Part shown: piece by piece, positions 1 to 5,223 of the stretch | How positions within the stretch are numbered: position 1 is the stretch's first letter | How the letters are laid out: each line of letters opens with the position of its first letter | NCBI GenBank assembly: GCA_019237175.1 | Contig: JAFAHP010000386.1 | Coordinates: 1 to 5,602, forward strand | Direction: 5' to 3' | Source: Alphaproteobacteria bacterium | Lineage (GTDB): Bacteria > Pseudomonadota > Alphaproteobacteria > ATCC43930 > CGMCC-115725 | Length of the DNA stretch: 5,602 nucleotides | The notes under the pieces: generated by a model | The model's input: the letters and a program-made list of their open reading frames with translations, nothing else | What the model was told of the DNA's origin: nothing | Database searches by the model: none | Program-made: the position numbers and the translations under genes

Positions 1-373
1 AATTGTCGAGCTGGTCGGCTTCGGTCACATCGTTGCCGAGGCACAGCCCGACCATCTTGGCGGCATCGGTGACCGAGCCGCCGCCCAGGGTCACGATCAG
101 ATCGGCACGCGCCTCGCGCGCCATATTGGCGGCGGCGATGACGTCGCTGCGCGGCGTGTGCGCGCCGATCCTGGCGCAAAGCCCGGCAAAGCGGTTGCCG
201 AGCATCGTCCGCAACCGCTCGACGAGGTCGGTTTCACGCGCAAGCGTGCCGCTTGCCAACACGAAAACGGCGCGCGCCTCGAGCCGGTCGACTTCGGCCG
301 AGAGAGCCTCGAGATGAGGCTTGCCGAAGATGACAGCCTCTATCTGCGGAAAGCGATAGGCGCCGGTCAACAT
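1..373 (-). CDS. Iron-containing alcohol dehydrogenase, N-terminal part (runs off left edge)
   Basis: This is the N-terminal 124 residues of a group III (iron-dependent) alcohol dehydrogenase, the family that includes maleylacetate reductase and butanol/1,3-propanediol dehydrogenases. These enzymes reduce or oxidise carbonyl/alcohol groups with NAD(P)H in the cytoplasm. The protein begins MLTGAYRFPQIEAVIFGKP, a typical opening strand. A dinucleotide-binding segment at residues 92-106 reads LIVTLGGGSVTDAAK, carrying the family GGGS-x-x-D-x-A-K signature. The metal-binding half (Asp and His ligands) would lie beyond the window, so activity cannot be judged. The ATG at 373-371 is supported by GGAGA (383-379) five bases upstream. 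The gene starts 12 bases after the stop of an SDR remnant and is the last visible member of the minus-strand cluster. Family assignment is firm. A maleylacetate reductase role is only a possibility suggested by the neighbours. Confidence 0.88.
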   Translation of the reverse strand, partial: MLTGAYRFPQIEAVIFGKPHLEALSAEVDRLEARAVFVLASGTLARETDLVERLRTMLGNRFAGLCARIGAHTPRSDVIAAANMAREARADLIVTLGGGSVTDAAKMVGLCLGNDVTEADQLDN

Positions 374-385
374 CGCTGTCTCCAA

Positions 386-700
386 TTACGCTGAAAGCTG
401 GCCCGCGATGATATTGCACCACGTATTCGGCAGCGCGACAAAGGACTGGATCGAGCCGATGTTGATGACCGCGGCCTTGGTCTCGCGCAACTGGTCGAGA
501 AAGGCGGTGACCATATTGTAGGGGCCGGTCAGGTTCACCGCGAGGGTGGCATCCCAATCGGCCCGCGTATTGGGATCGCCGTCGATATCGACGGCGACCA
601 CCTGCGCGCCTTCTTGCGCCATCGCGTGCGCGATCGCAGCACCGATCTCGAATCCGGCGCCGGTGATCAGCGCGAAGCGGCCGTAGAGCAAACCGGGCAT
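386..700 (-). pseudogene. Short-chain dehydrogenase/reductase remnant, internally deleted and truncated
   Basis: An open frame of 104 residues matches pieces of a classical SDR, a family usually about 250 residues long. Residues 10-20 (ALITGAGFEIG) match the TGxxxGxG cofactor loop, but the second conserved Gly is replaced by Glu. Residues 34-40 (VVAVDID) are strand 2 with the NAD-selecting acid. The sequence then jumps to residues 49-58 (WDATLAVNLT), normally found about 50 residues further on, so the NNAG motif region is missing without loss of frame. Residues 77-93 (AVINIGSIQSFVALPNT) hold the active-site Ser strand, after which homology stops. The catalytic YxxxK and the whole C-terminal half are absent. 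No Shine-Dalgarno sequence precedes the ATG at 700. It lies between the VOC gene and the alcohol dehydrogenase, facing the same way. It is almost certainly non-functional as a dehydrogenase, though a short protein could still be made. Confidence 0.8.
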
Positions 701-726
701 AGTCGAAAGGCAAACATTCTGCCGCT

Positions 727-798
727 GCCCCTCACCCCTCCCGCTGCCGCGGGTCCCTCCCTCTCCCCGCTTGCGGGGAGAGGGGTGGGGTGAGGGGC
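727..798. repeat. Nested perfect palindrome (REP-like element, copy 1)
   Basis: This is a two-layer inverted repeat in the gap between the VOC gene and the SDR remnant. The outer arms are GCCCCTCACCCC (727-738) and GGGGTGAGGGGC (787-798), 12 bp and perfect. The inner arms are CCCTCTCCCC (759-768) and GGGGAGAGGG (775-784), 10 bp and perfect, closed by the 6-nt loop GCTTGC. About 20 nt (739-758) bulge on the left side and only 2 nt on the right. The loop region, read on the minus strand, shares CCCCGCAAGCG with the two palindromes upstream of asd. Such elements are commonly scattered between genes in alphaproteobacteria. In RNA it would fold strongly and could weaken read-through or stabilise the upstream VOC message. 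No T-run follows, so it is not called as an intrinsic terminator. Confidence 0.82.
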
Positions 799-809
799 CG
801 CCACGCTGC

Positions 810-1772
810 TTACATCGCGGCCATGCGGGCGGCGCGGCGCCGGGCCAGCGGGGTCGACGGCTCGGGTGCCGGTGTCGCGGGCATGCGGCCCTGCGAGCGC
901 GGCAGCCACCAATCGTATTCGTCCGCCCCCATCTGGTAATACATAAGGTTCTGCTTGGGGTTGCGGTTGACCAGCCGGCGATTGTAGAGCGGATGCGTGA
1001 TCGAGCGCACCTCGTGCTCGATCTTGAACAGGCATTTGCCGGTCTCGAGGCAGGCGATATCCTCGAAGCGGTACTGATATTGGCTGCTTTCCTCGGTGAT
1101 CAGTCCGCGCTTTTCGAGTTCGTCATGCGGGCCTGAAAATTCCTGGATGTAGACCTGGAGGTGGTGGCCGTCGAATTCGGGAATCTTCTTGTCGGTCTCG
1201 CGGAACACGAGACACTGCCCGTGGCCGGCGCTGACGCGGGCGGCGCGGCCATCGCCGTTTTCCTCGATCTTGACCGGCGCGTAGAAGATCTCGCGATAAA
1301 AGCGCGCGATCCCCTCGGCCGTCCCTTCCGGCACGTCGAATTCGACATAGGGCATGCCAAGAGAGACCGGGCCGAACTTGTCGGACTCCGGCTCATAGAG
1401 GCGGAAGCGGTTGCCCCACGGGCAGCTCGCCTCGACATACTGGTTGGTCCGCCGGCAATCGAATTTGCTGCCCTCGAGCCGGGGCTTCACGCTGTTGAGA
1501 CGCTCGCACAGGTCATCGAGACTCGGGACCACGAGGCCGATATGGCCGCGCAGCACATTGGGATCGCCCTTTGGCAGATGGAACTGGCTCTTGCCGACGT
1601 TGACCCACATGTTGTTGGTGCCCGGCATCATGTAGGGGTCGCGGGTCAGGCCGAGCCCGGCGAGATAGAAATCGGAAGCGGGCTCCTGATTGGGAACTCG
1701 AAGGTTGACGTGTTCGAGGCCGACGATATTGCCGACGTCCTCGGTGGTGCGATCATAGGTTTGTTGGGCCAT
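810..1772 (-). CDS. Two-domain VOC (glyoxalase/extradiol dioxygenase fold) protein
   Basis: This is a 320-residue cytoplasmic protein of the vicinal oxygen chelate superfamily, which uses a divalent metal for ring cleavage, isomerisation or related chemistry. The N-terminal domain (about 15-130) starts with GLEHVNLRVP and contains RGHIGLVVPSLDDL and NRFRLYEPES. His21, His77 and Glu127 fall at the usual metal-ligand positions. The second domain (about 139-255) begins MPYVEFDVPEG, where the first ligand His seems to be replaced. It keeps HHLQVYI (His203/204) and CLFKIEHE (Glu252). A C-terminal tail (about 255-320) holds YDWWLPRSQ and ends in a Pro/Ala/Arg-rich stretch. The start at 1772 has GGAGG (1784-1780) seven bases upstream. 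The same frame continues open to an ATG at 1832, but that start lies beyond this SD and is unlikely. The gene follows the AhpD-like gene after 119 bp. Superfamily is confident; substrate is unknown. Confidence 0.85.
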   Translation of the reverse strand: MAQQTYDRTTEDVGNIVGLEHVNLRVPNQEPASDFYLAGLGLTRDPYMMPGTNNMWVNVGKSQFHLPKGDPNVLRGHIGLVVPSLDDLCERLNSVKPRLEGSKFDCRRTNQYVEASCPWGNRFRLYEPESDKFGPVSLGMPYVEFDVPEGTAEGIARFYREIFYAPVKIEENGDGRAARVSAGHGQCLVFRETDKKIPEFDGHHLQVYIQEFSGPHDELEKRGLITEESSQYQYRFEDIACLETGKCLFKIEHEVRSITHPLYNRRLVNRNPKQNLMYYQMGADEYDWWLPRSQGRMPATPAPEPSTPLARRRAARMAAM

Positions 1773-1891
1773 TGCGTAACCTCCAGAAACGCCGGCCGGC
1801 GCCGCGCCGCCCGGCTCTTGCGGGAAAGCCACCTAGCAGGCGGCGAAGCACGTTTCGTTCCCGGCCGCGTCGCCGCCCGCATGCGCCGACA
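1773..1891. other. Spacer between AhpD-like and VOC genes with a weak hairpin
   Basis: This 119-bp gap lies inside the minus-strand gene run. It holds the VOC gene's Shine-Dalgarno sequence (1780-1784) and a perfect 8-bp inverted repeat, GGCGGCGA (1839-1846) with TCGCCGCC (1870-1877), around a 23-nt loop. There is no T-run, so this is not a clear terminator. The size of the gap leaves it open whether the VOC gene is co-transcribed with the two genes upstream or has its own promoter. I could not identify a convincing promoter here. Confidence 0.4.
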
Positions 1892-2293
1892 TCAAAACAA
1901 CTTTTCGAACCTCTCGTCTACTGGCACGCGATAGGCGTTGGCAAGCGCATTGGTCTCGTTGGCCATGCCGATGACCGCCAGCAATTCCGCCAGCATTTGC
2001 GGCGTCATTCCTTGTTTCTTGGCGGCCGCGCCATGCGAGGCCGTGCAATAGGCGCAGCCGTTGCTGGCGCTGACCGCGAGATAAACGAGTTCCTTGGTCA
2101 ACGGATCGAGGGCGCCGGGAGCCATGACTTGTTTGATGCTCTCCCAGGTGCGCCGCAAGCTCGCCGGATCATTGGCCAGCGCCTTCCAGAAATTGTTGAT
2201 CCAGTCGGTGCCGCGGGTCCGCATGATGTCGTCATAGACCGCGCGCACCTCGGCGCTGGCGTCCCGGTAATCGATAAGCGGAACCATTGTCAT
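1892..2293 (-). CDS. AhpD/carboxymuconolactone decarboxylase-family protein
   Basis: This is a 133-residue, single-domain all-helical protein of the AhpD-like/CMD superfamily. Members are either thiol-dependent peroxidase partners or decarboxylases of the protocatechuate pathway. Residues 68-87 contain Glu68, Cys80, Cys83 and His87. This E-x11-C-x2-C-x3-H spacing equals that of Glu118, Cys130, Cys133 and His137 in mycobacterial AhpD, favouring a redox-active CxxC protein over a true 4-carboxymuconolactone decarboxylase, which lacks the cysteines. The position matching AhpD His132 is Tyr82. The N-terminus (PLIDYRDASAEVRAVYDDI) is typical of CMD-like proteins near catabolic genes. The start at 2293 is chosen because AGGAG (2305-2301) lies seven bases upstream and its ATGA overlaps the stop of the preceding DUF962 gene, implying translational coupling. 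An in-frame ATG at 2287 is the only close alternative. Confidence 0.9.
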   Translation of the reverse strand: MTMVPLIDYRDASAEVRAVYDDIMRTRGTDWINNFWKALANDPASLRRTWESIKQVMAPGALDPLTKELVYLAVSASNGCAYCTASHGAAAKKQGMTPQMLAELLAVIGMANETNALANAYRVPVDERFEKLF

Positions 2294-2613
2294 CGTTGGG
2301 CTCCTGCGTCTGTTTCGCGCAACTCGCTGCCGAGCCGACCGCAAGCGAAGAGCCCGAGCATGCGAAAATCACTGGCGAGCGACCACAAGGGATGGCCGAA
2401 GGTTTCGGGACGGTTGTGCTCGAAGACGAGATGGCCGAGCCAAGCAAACGAGTAGCCGAGGATCGGGGCGGCGACGAGCCAGCGCCAATCGCGTGTCGCA
2501 GCGGCGGCAGCGAGGGCGGCGAGCGCCAATGAAGTGCCGAGATAGTGCAGCCCGCGGGTGCGCGGGTCGCGATGCGCGCCCAAATAGCGTCGCCAGAATT
2601 CGGGATAGGTCAT
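2290..2613 (-). CDS. DUF962/Mpo1-like small membrane protein
   Basis: This is a 107-residue protein of the DUF962 (Mpo1-like) family. The yeast member Mpo1 is an Fe(II)-dependent dioxygenase in alpha-oxidation of 2-hydroxy fatty acids. The role of the short bacterial forms is not settled. Conserved features visible are FWRRYLGAHRDPRTRGLHYLGT (His14, His23) and WLGHLVFEHNRPETFGHP (His61, His66, His74), the histidine-rich pattern thought to bind iron. Two hydrophobic stretches (about 21-40 and 44-64) suggest inner-membrane insertion with the histidines near the membrane face. Family homology begins at the ATG at 2613. The same frame runs open to 2754, but that extension translates the palindrome and is not family-like. 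AGGAG (2630-2626) sits 12 bases before the ATG, rather far. Its stop overlaps the next gene by four bases. It is the first gene of the minus-strand run, divergent from asd. Confidence 0.88.
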   Translation of the reverse strand: MTYPEFWRRYLGAHRDPRTRGLHYLGTSLALAALAAAAATRDWRWLVAAPILGYSFAWLGHLVFEHNRPETFGHPLWSLASDFRMLGLFACGRLGSELRETDAGAQR

Positions 2614-2666
2614 GGCTTTCGCGTTCTCCTGACCGCGTTTCGCTGTCCGGCTCTGAGGCAGATGCG

Positions 2667-2723
2667 GCGCCCCCTCCCCAACCCTCCCCCGCAAGCGAAG
2701 GAGGAGAGGGTGGGGGTGGGCGC
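2667..2723. repeat. Imperfect C/G-rich palindrome (REP-like element, copy 2)
   Basis: The outer arms are GCGCC (2667-2671) and GGCGC (2719-2723). An inner arm, ACCCTC (2681-2686), pairs with GAGGGT (2706-2711), with mismatches between them. It shares the 18-bp run AACCCTCCCCCGCAAGCG (2680-2697) and the 12-bp run GAGGGTGGGGGT (2706-2717) exactly with copy 3, which lies 140 bp to the right. It falls upstream of the DUF962 start, so it would be in that gene's leader or promoter region. Confidence 0.8.
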
Positions 2724-2799
2724 TGAGAGGGACCACTCGGATATCGCGGTCCAATAACCAAGCCCGCGCTTGTAAAGGGACAGCGGGCAGCGTAAGTCA

Positions 2800-2865
2800 G
2801 CAGCCATTCCCCCCTCCCTAACCCTCCCCCGCAAGCGGCGGAGGGGAGGGTGGGGGTAAGGCTGC
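2800..2865. repeat. C/G-rich palindrome abutting the asd ribosome-binding site (copy 3)
   Basis: The outer arms are GCAGCC (2800-2805) and GGCTGC (2860-2865). Inner arms include ACCCTCCCC (2821-2829) with GGGGAGGGT (2843-2851), around a loop containing the shared GCAAGC. The right edge touches the asd Shine-Dalgarno GGAGA (2866-2870). It is therefore in the 5' untranslated region of any asd transcript starting upstream of 2800, and its folding could affect asd translation. It is the same family as copy 2, in the same orientation. Confidence 0.8.
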
Positions 2866-2870
2866 GGAGA
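2866..2870 (+). promoter_or_regulatory. Shine-Dalgarno sequence of asd
   Basis: GGAGA lies six bases before the ATG at 2877. It decides the asd start against the in-frame upstream ATG at 2850, which lies inside the palindrome and would add nine residues (MGVRLRRRF) not typical of the family. Confidence 0.75.
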
Positions 2871-2876
2871 CGGTTT

Positions 2877-3947
2877 ATGGGTTTTAAGGTAGCGGTGGTC
2901 GGCGCCACCGGCAATGTCGGCCGCGAGATATTGACGACGCTTGCCGAGCGCGACTTCCCCGCCGACAAAGTCGTGGCACTCGCGTCCTCGCGGTCGATCG
3001 GCAAGGAAGTGTCGTTTGGCGAGGACGACATTCTCAAGGTCGAGTGTCTCGACACCTACGATTTCCACGGCACCGATATCGTGCTGTCGTCGCCGGGCTC
3101 CAGGGTCTCGGCGCAGTTCGCACCACGTGCCGCAAAAGCAGGCGCCGTCGTCATCGACAACACCTCGCATTTCCGCATGGAGCCGGACGTGCCGCTGGTG
3201 GTGCCGGAGGTCAATCCCAAGACGATCGGTGACTATCACAAGCGCAACATCATCGCCAACCCCAACTGCTCGACCATCCAGCTGGTCGTGGCGCTGAAGC
3301 CGTTGCATGATCTCGCCCGCATCAAGCGGGTGGTGGTGGCGACTTACCAGTCGACTTCGGGCGCCGGCCGCGCGGCGATGGACGAATTGTTCAACCAAAC
3401 GCGCGCGATCTACGTGAACGACCCGATCAAGCCCGAACAGTTCACCAAGCAGATCGCCTTTAACGCAATTCCGCACATCGACGTCTTCATGGATGACGGC
3501 TCGACCAAGGAAGAGTGGAAGATGGCGGTGGAGACCCGCAAGATCCTCGATCCCGACATCGCAGTGACCGCGACCTGCGTGCGTATCCCGGTGTTTATCG
3601 GGCATGGTGAGGCGGTCAATGTCGAGTTCGAACGCCCGCTCAGCGAGGAGATGGCGCGGACCGCCTTGCGCCGCGCGCCCGGCGTTACCGTGGTCGATCA
3701 TCGCGCCGACGAAGGTTATGTGACCCCGGCCGAGGCGGCGGGTGAGGATGAAGTGTATGTCGGCCGCATCCGCCGCGACCCGACGGTACCATACGGTTTG
3801 AGCATGTGGGTCGTCGCCGACAATTTGCGTAAGGGGGCCGCTCTCAATGCGGTGCAGATCGCCGAACTCCTGGCCAACGACTACCTCGGCGGCAAACGGG
3901 CATCGGCGCCTTCGAATATCGAGCCGCTGCGCCGCAGGACGGGGTAG
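2877..3947 (+). CDS. asd: Aspartate-semialdehyde dehydrogenase
   Basis: This cytoplasmic enzyme reduces aspartyl-4-phosphate to aspartate 4-semialdehyde with NADPH. That is the branch-point step toward lysine/diaminopimelate, threonine and methionine, so it is normally essential for the cell wall. The 356-residue protein has the usual length. An N-terminal NADP fold begins FKVAVVGATGNVGRE (GxTGxVG at 9-15). SSPGSRVS lies at 71-78. The catalytic Cys131 is in NPNCSTIQ, Gln158 in YQSTSGAG, and the acid-base His243 in RIPVFIGHGEAV. The central domain (about 132-330) is the dimerisation and catalytic domain. The last 20 residues are a short basic tail (KRASAPSNIEPLRRRTG). All key residues are present and the frame is intact. 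It stands alone: the left neighbour is divergent, and the right gene starts 190 bp downstream after two hairpins, so it is probably monocistronic. Confidence 0.97.
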   Translation: MGFKVAVVGATGNVGREILTTLAERDFPADKVVALASSRSIGKEVSFGEDDILKVECLDTYDFHGTDIVLSSPGSRVSAQFAPRAAKAGAVVIDNTSHFRMEPDVPLVVPEVNPKTIGDYHKRNIIANPNCSTIQLVVALKPLHDLARIKRVVVATYQSTSGAGRAAMDELFNQTRAIYVNDPIKPEQFTKQIAFNAIPHIDVFMDDGSTKEEWKMAVETRKILDPDIAVTATCVRIPVFIGHGEAVNVEFERPLSEEMARTALRRAPGVTVVDHRADEGYVTPAEAAGEDEVYVGRIRRDPTVPYGLSMWVVADNLRKGAALNAVQIAELLANDYLGGKRASAPSNIEPLRRRTG

Positions 3948-3999
3948 GGCCGCGCAGCTTCCCCGTGGCGCAACGCGGCGATCGCCCAATTCCTCCCCC

Positions 4000-4020
4000 T
4001 GGCCGGGCGGGACCCGGCCA
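4000..4020. terminator. Perfect 8-bp hairpin downstream of asd (hairpin A)
   Basis: TGGCCGGG (4000-4007) pairs with CCCGGCCA (4013-4020) around the 5-nt loop CGGGA, 52 bases past the asd stop. No T-run follows directly (CCCTGTCTTT), so it may be a weak or Rho-aided terminator, or half of a bipartite intergenic repeat with hairpin B. Hairpins of this GGCCGGG type are frequent between genes in Bradyrhizobium-like genomes. Confidence 0.5.
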
Positions 4021-4043
4021 CCCTGTCTTTCGCTCGCGAAGAC

Positions 4044-4064
4044 TGCCCGGATCACGTCCGGGCA
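4044..4064. terminator. Perfect 8-bp hairpin downstream of asd (hairpin B)
   Basis: TGCCCGGA (4044-4051) pairs with TCCGGGCA (4057-4064) around the 5-nt loop TCACG, 23 bases after hairpin A and with the same stem and loop size. It resembles the common alphaproteobacterial intergenic palindrome of TGCCCGGA...TCCGGGCA type. No T-run follows. Terminator activity is therefore only inferred from position. Confidence 0.5.
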
Positions 4065-4137
4065 AGGGCGAGTGAAATTCGCTTTTAACGAATGATCGGG
4101 CGGAGGTGGTGATCTCCTGCCTGCCATCGCGGGTAAC

Positions 4138-5223
4138 ATGACGACGTCAGAGGCTCCGATCGCGCTACCACGCCGCGGGCGCGACCGCTTTCTGGGGCGG
4201 CCGATCTCGCCGCTGACCCGGCGGCGGCTCGACGCGTTTTGCGCCAACCGGCGCGGCTTCTGGTCATTGTGGGTCTTTCTTGCGTTGTTCGGGGTGTCGC
4301 TGTTTGCCGATTTCATTGCCAACGACCGGCCGCTCTTCGTGCATTTCGGCGACGGCTGGTACTTTCCGGTCTTCAAGGACTATCCCGAAACCGCGTTTGG
4401 CGGTGTTTTTCCAACCGCAGCCGACTATCGCGACCCCGAGGTGCAACAGCTGATCGAGCATAAGGGCTGGATCATCTGGCCGTTAATCCCGTTCAGCTAT
4501 AACACGATCAACTACAATCTGCCGAGCCCTGCACCCTCGCCCCCGTCGGCGGTCAACTGGCTTGGCACCGACGACCAGGGCCGCGATGTGATGGCGCGCC
4601 TGATCTATGGCTTCCGTCTATCGGTTTTGTTCGGGCTGAGCCTGACCGCGGCCTCATCGGTAATCGGCGTCGCCGCCGGCGCTGTGCAGGGTTATTTCGG
4701 GGGCGTCATCGACCTAGGTTTTCAGCGCTTTATCGAGATCTGGTCGGGGCTCCCGGTATTATACCTGCTGATCATCATGGCGAGTTTTGTCGAGCCCAAT
4801 TTCTCGTGGCTCTTGGGTTTGATGCTGCTCTTTTCGTGGATGAGCCTGGTCGATGTCGTGCGCGCCGAGTTTCTCAGGGCGCGAAATTTCGATTATGTGC
4901 GGGCGGCGCGGGCGCTCGGCGTGCCCGATCGCACGATCATCCTGCGCCACGTCTTGCCCAATGCGACGGTGGCGACGATCACGTTTTTGCCGTTCATCTT
5001 GAACGGTTCGATCACCACCCTGACCTCGCTGGATTTTCTCGGCTTTGGCCTGCCGCCGGGCTCGCCGTCGCTCGGCGAATTGCTGGCTCAGGGTAAGGCC
5101 AATCTACAGGCGCCGTGGCTCGGGCTGACGGCGTTTTTTGTGCTGGCGGTGATGCTGAGCCTATTGAACTTTGCCGGCGAGGCAGTGCGCGACGGGTTCG
5201 ACCCGCGCAAGGTGACTTTGTGA
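4138..5223 (+). CDS. yejE: Peptide/microcin C-type ABC transporter permease YejE
   Basis: This is an inner-membrane permease subunit of the YejABEF importer (DppC/OppC family), which takes up oligopeptides and, in E. coli, microcin C. The 361 residues compare with about 341 in E. coli. The extra length is an N-terminal, Pro/Arg-rich cytoplasmic stretch (1-35). TM1 spans about 41-60. A long periplasmic loop (about 61-150), with GDGWYFPVFKDYPETAFGG, is characteristic of YejE rather than plain DppC. GTDDQGRDVMARLIYGFRLS (143-162) leads into the transport core, with further membrane segments near 161-187, 203-218, 222-240, 276-296 and 328-348. The EAA loop that docks on the ATPase is at about 243-275 (EFLRARNFDYVRAARALGVPDRTIILRHVLPN region). 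It overlaps yejF by four bases. No Shine-Dalgarno sequence lies close to the ATG, and no yejB precedes it. Confidence 0.93.
   Translation: MTTSEAPIALPRRGRDRFLGRPISPLTRRRLDAFCANRRGFWSLWVFLALFGVSLFADFIANDRPLFVHFGDGWYFPVFKDYPETAFGGVFPTAADYRDPEVQQLIEHKGWIIWPLIPFSYNTINYNLPSPAPSPPSAVNWLGTDDQGRDVMARLIYGFRLSVLFGLSLTAASSVIGVAAGAVQGYFGGVIDLGFQRFIEIWSGLPVLYLLIIMASFVEPNFSWLLGLMLLFSWMSLVDVVRAEFLRARNFDYVRAARALGVPDRTIILRHVLPNATVATITFLPFILNGSITTLTSLDFLGFGLPPGSPSLGELLAQGKANLQAPWLGLTAFFVLAVMLSLLNFAGEAVRDGFDPRKVTL

Larger units (their letters stand above)
2614..2876. promoter_or_regulatory. Divergent intergenic region between DUF962 gene and asd
   Basis: This 263-bp region must hold the promoters for the minus-strand gene run and probably for asd. 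Two related palindromes occupy about half of it. The unique stretch between them (2724-2799) is the most likely place for both promoters. It contains small inverted repeats: GGACC (2730-2734) with GGTCC (2748-2752), and GCCCGC (2762-2767) with GCGGGC (2783-2788). I could not identify -35/-10 pairs with confidence. Location of promoters here is inferred only from the divergent gene layout. Confidence 0.5.
3948..4137. other. Intergenic spacer between asd and yejE
   Basis: This 190-bp region contains no gene that I can support. It contains two perfect hairpins, listed separately, that probably end asd transcription or act as dispersed repeats. After them comes an AT-richer patch (about 4071-4096, including GAAATTCGCTTTTAACGAAT), which is the most plausible place for the yejE promoter, though no clear -35/-10 pair is evident. 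A GGAGG at 4102-4106 is too far (31 nt) to serve the yejE ATG at 4138. Confidence 0.5.

Noticed and set aside
1773..1832. N-terminal extension of the VOC protein to an ATG at 1832
   Set aside because: The extension (MAFPQEPGGAAPAGVSGGYA) is low complexity and covers the strong GGAGG at 1780-1784, which serves the ATG at 1772.
1839..1877. Intrinsic terminator after the AhpD-like gene
   Set aside because: The 8-bp stem has a 23-nt loop and no T-run; this can occur by chance in GC-rich sequence.
1161..1934. 257-residue plus-strand open frame opposite the VOC gene
   Set aside because: It lies opposite the well-supported VOC gene, has no Shine-Dalgarno sequence or domain, and its composition follows from the antisense strand.
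2614..2754. 47-residue N-terminal extension of the DUF962 protein
   Set aside because: It is a translation of the palindromic repeat, and family similarity begins at MTYPEFWRRY.
2667..2865. CRISPR array
   Set aside because: There are only two palindrome copies with a 140-bp period and no regular spacers; they fit REP-like elements.
4076..4141. Remnant C-terminus of yejB before yejE
   Set aside because: The short frame reads SNSLLTNDRAEVVISCLPSRVT, which does not resemble a YejB end (no membrane helix or typical VDPR-like tail).
2610..4376. 588-residue open frame on the minus strand across asd
   Set aside because: It is antisense to an intact asd, Arg/His-rich with no recognisable domain, and translates both palindromes. 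This is a usual shadow frame in GC-rich DNA.
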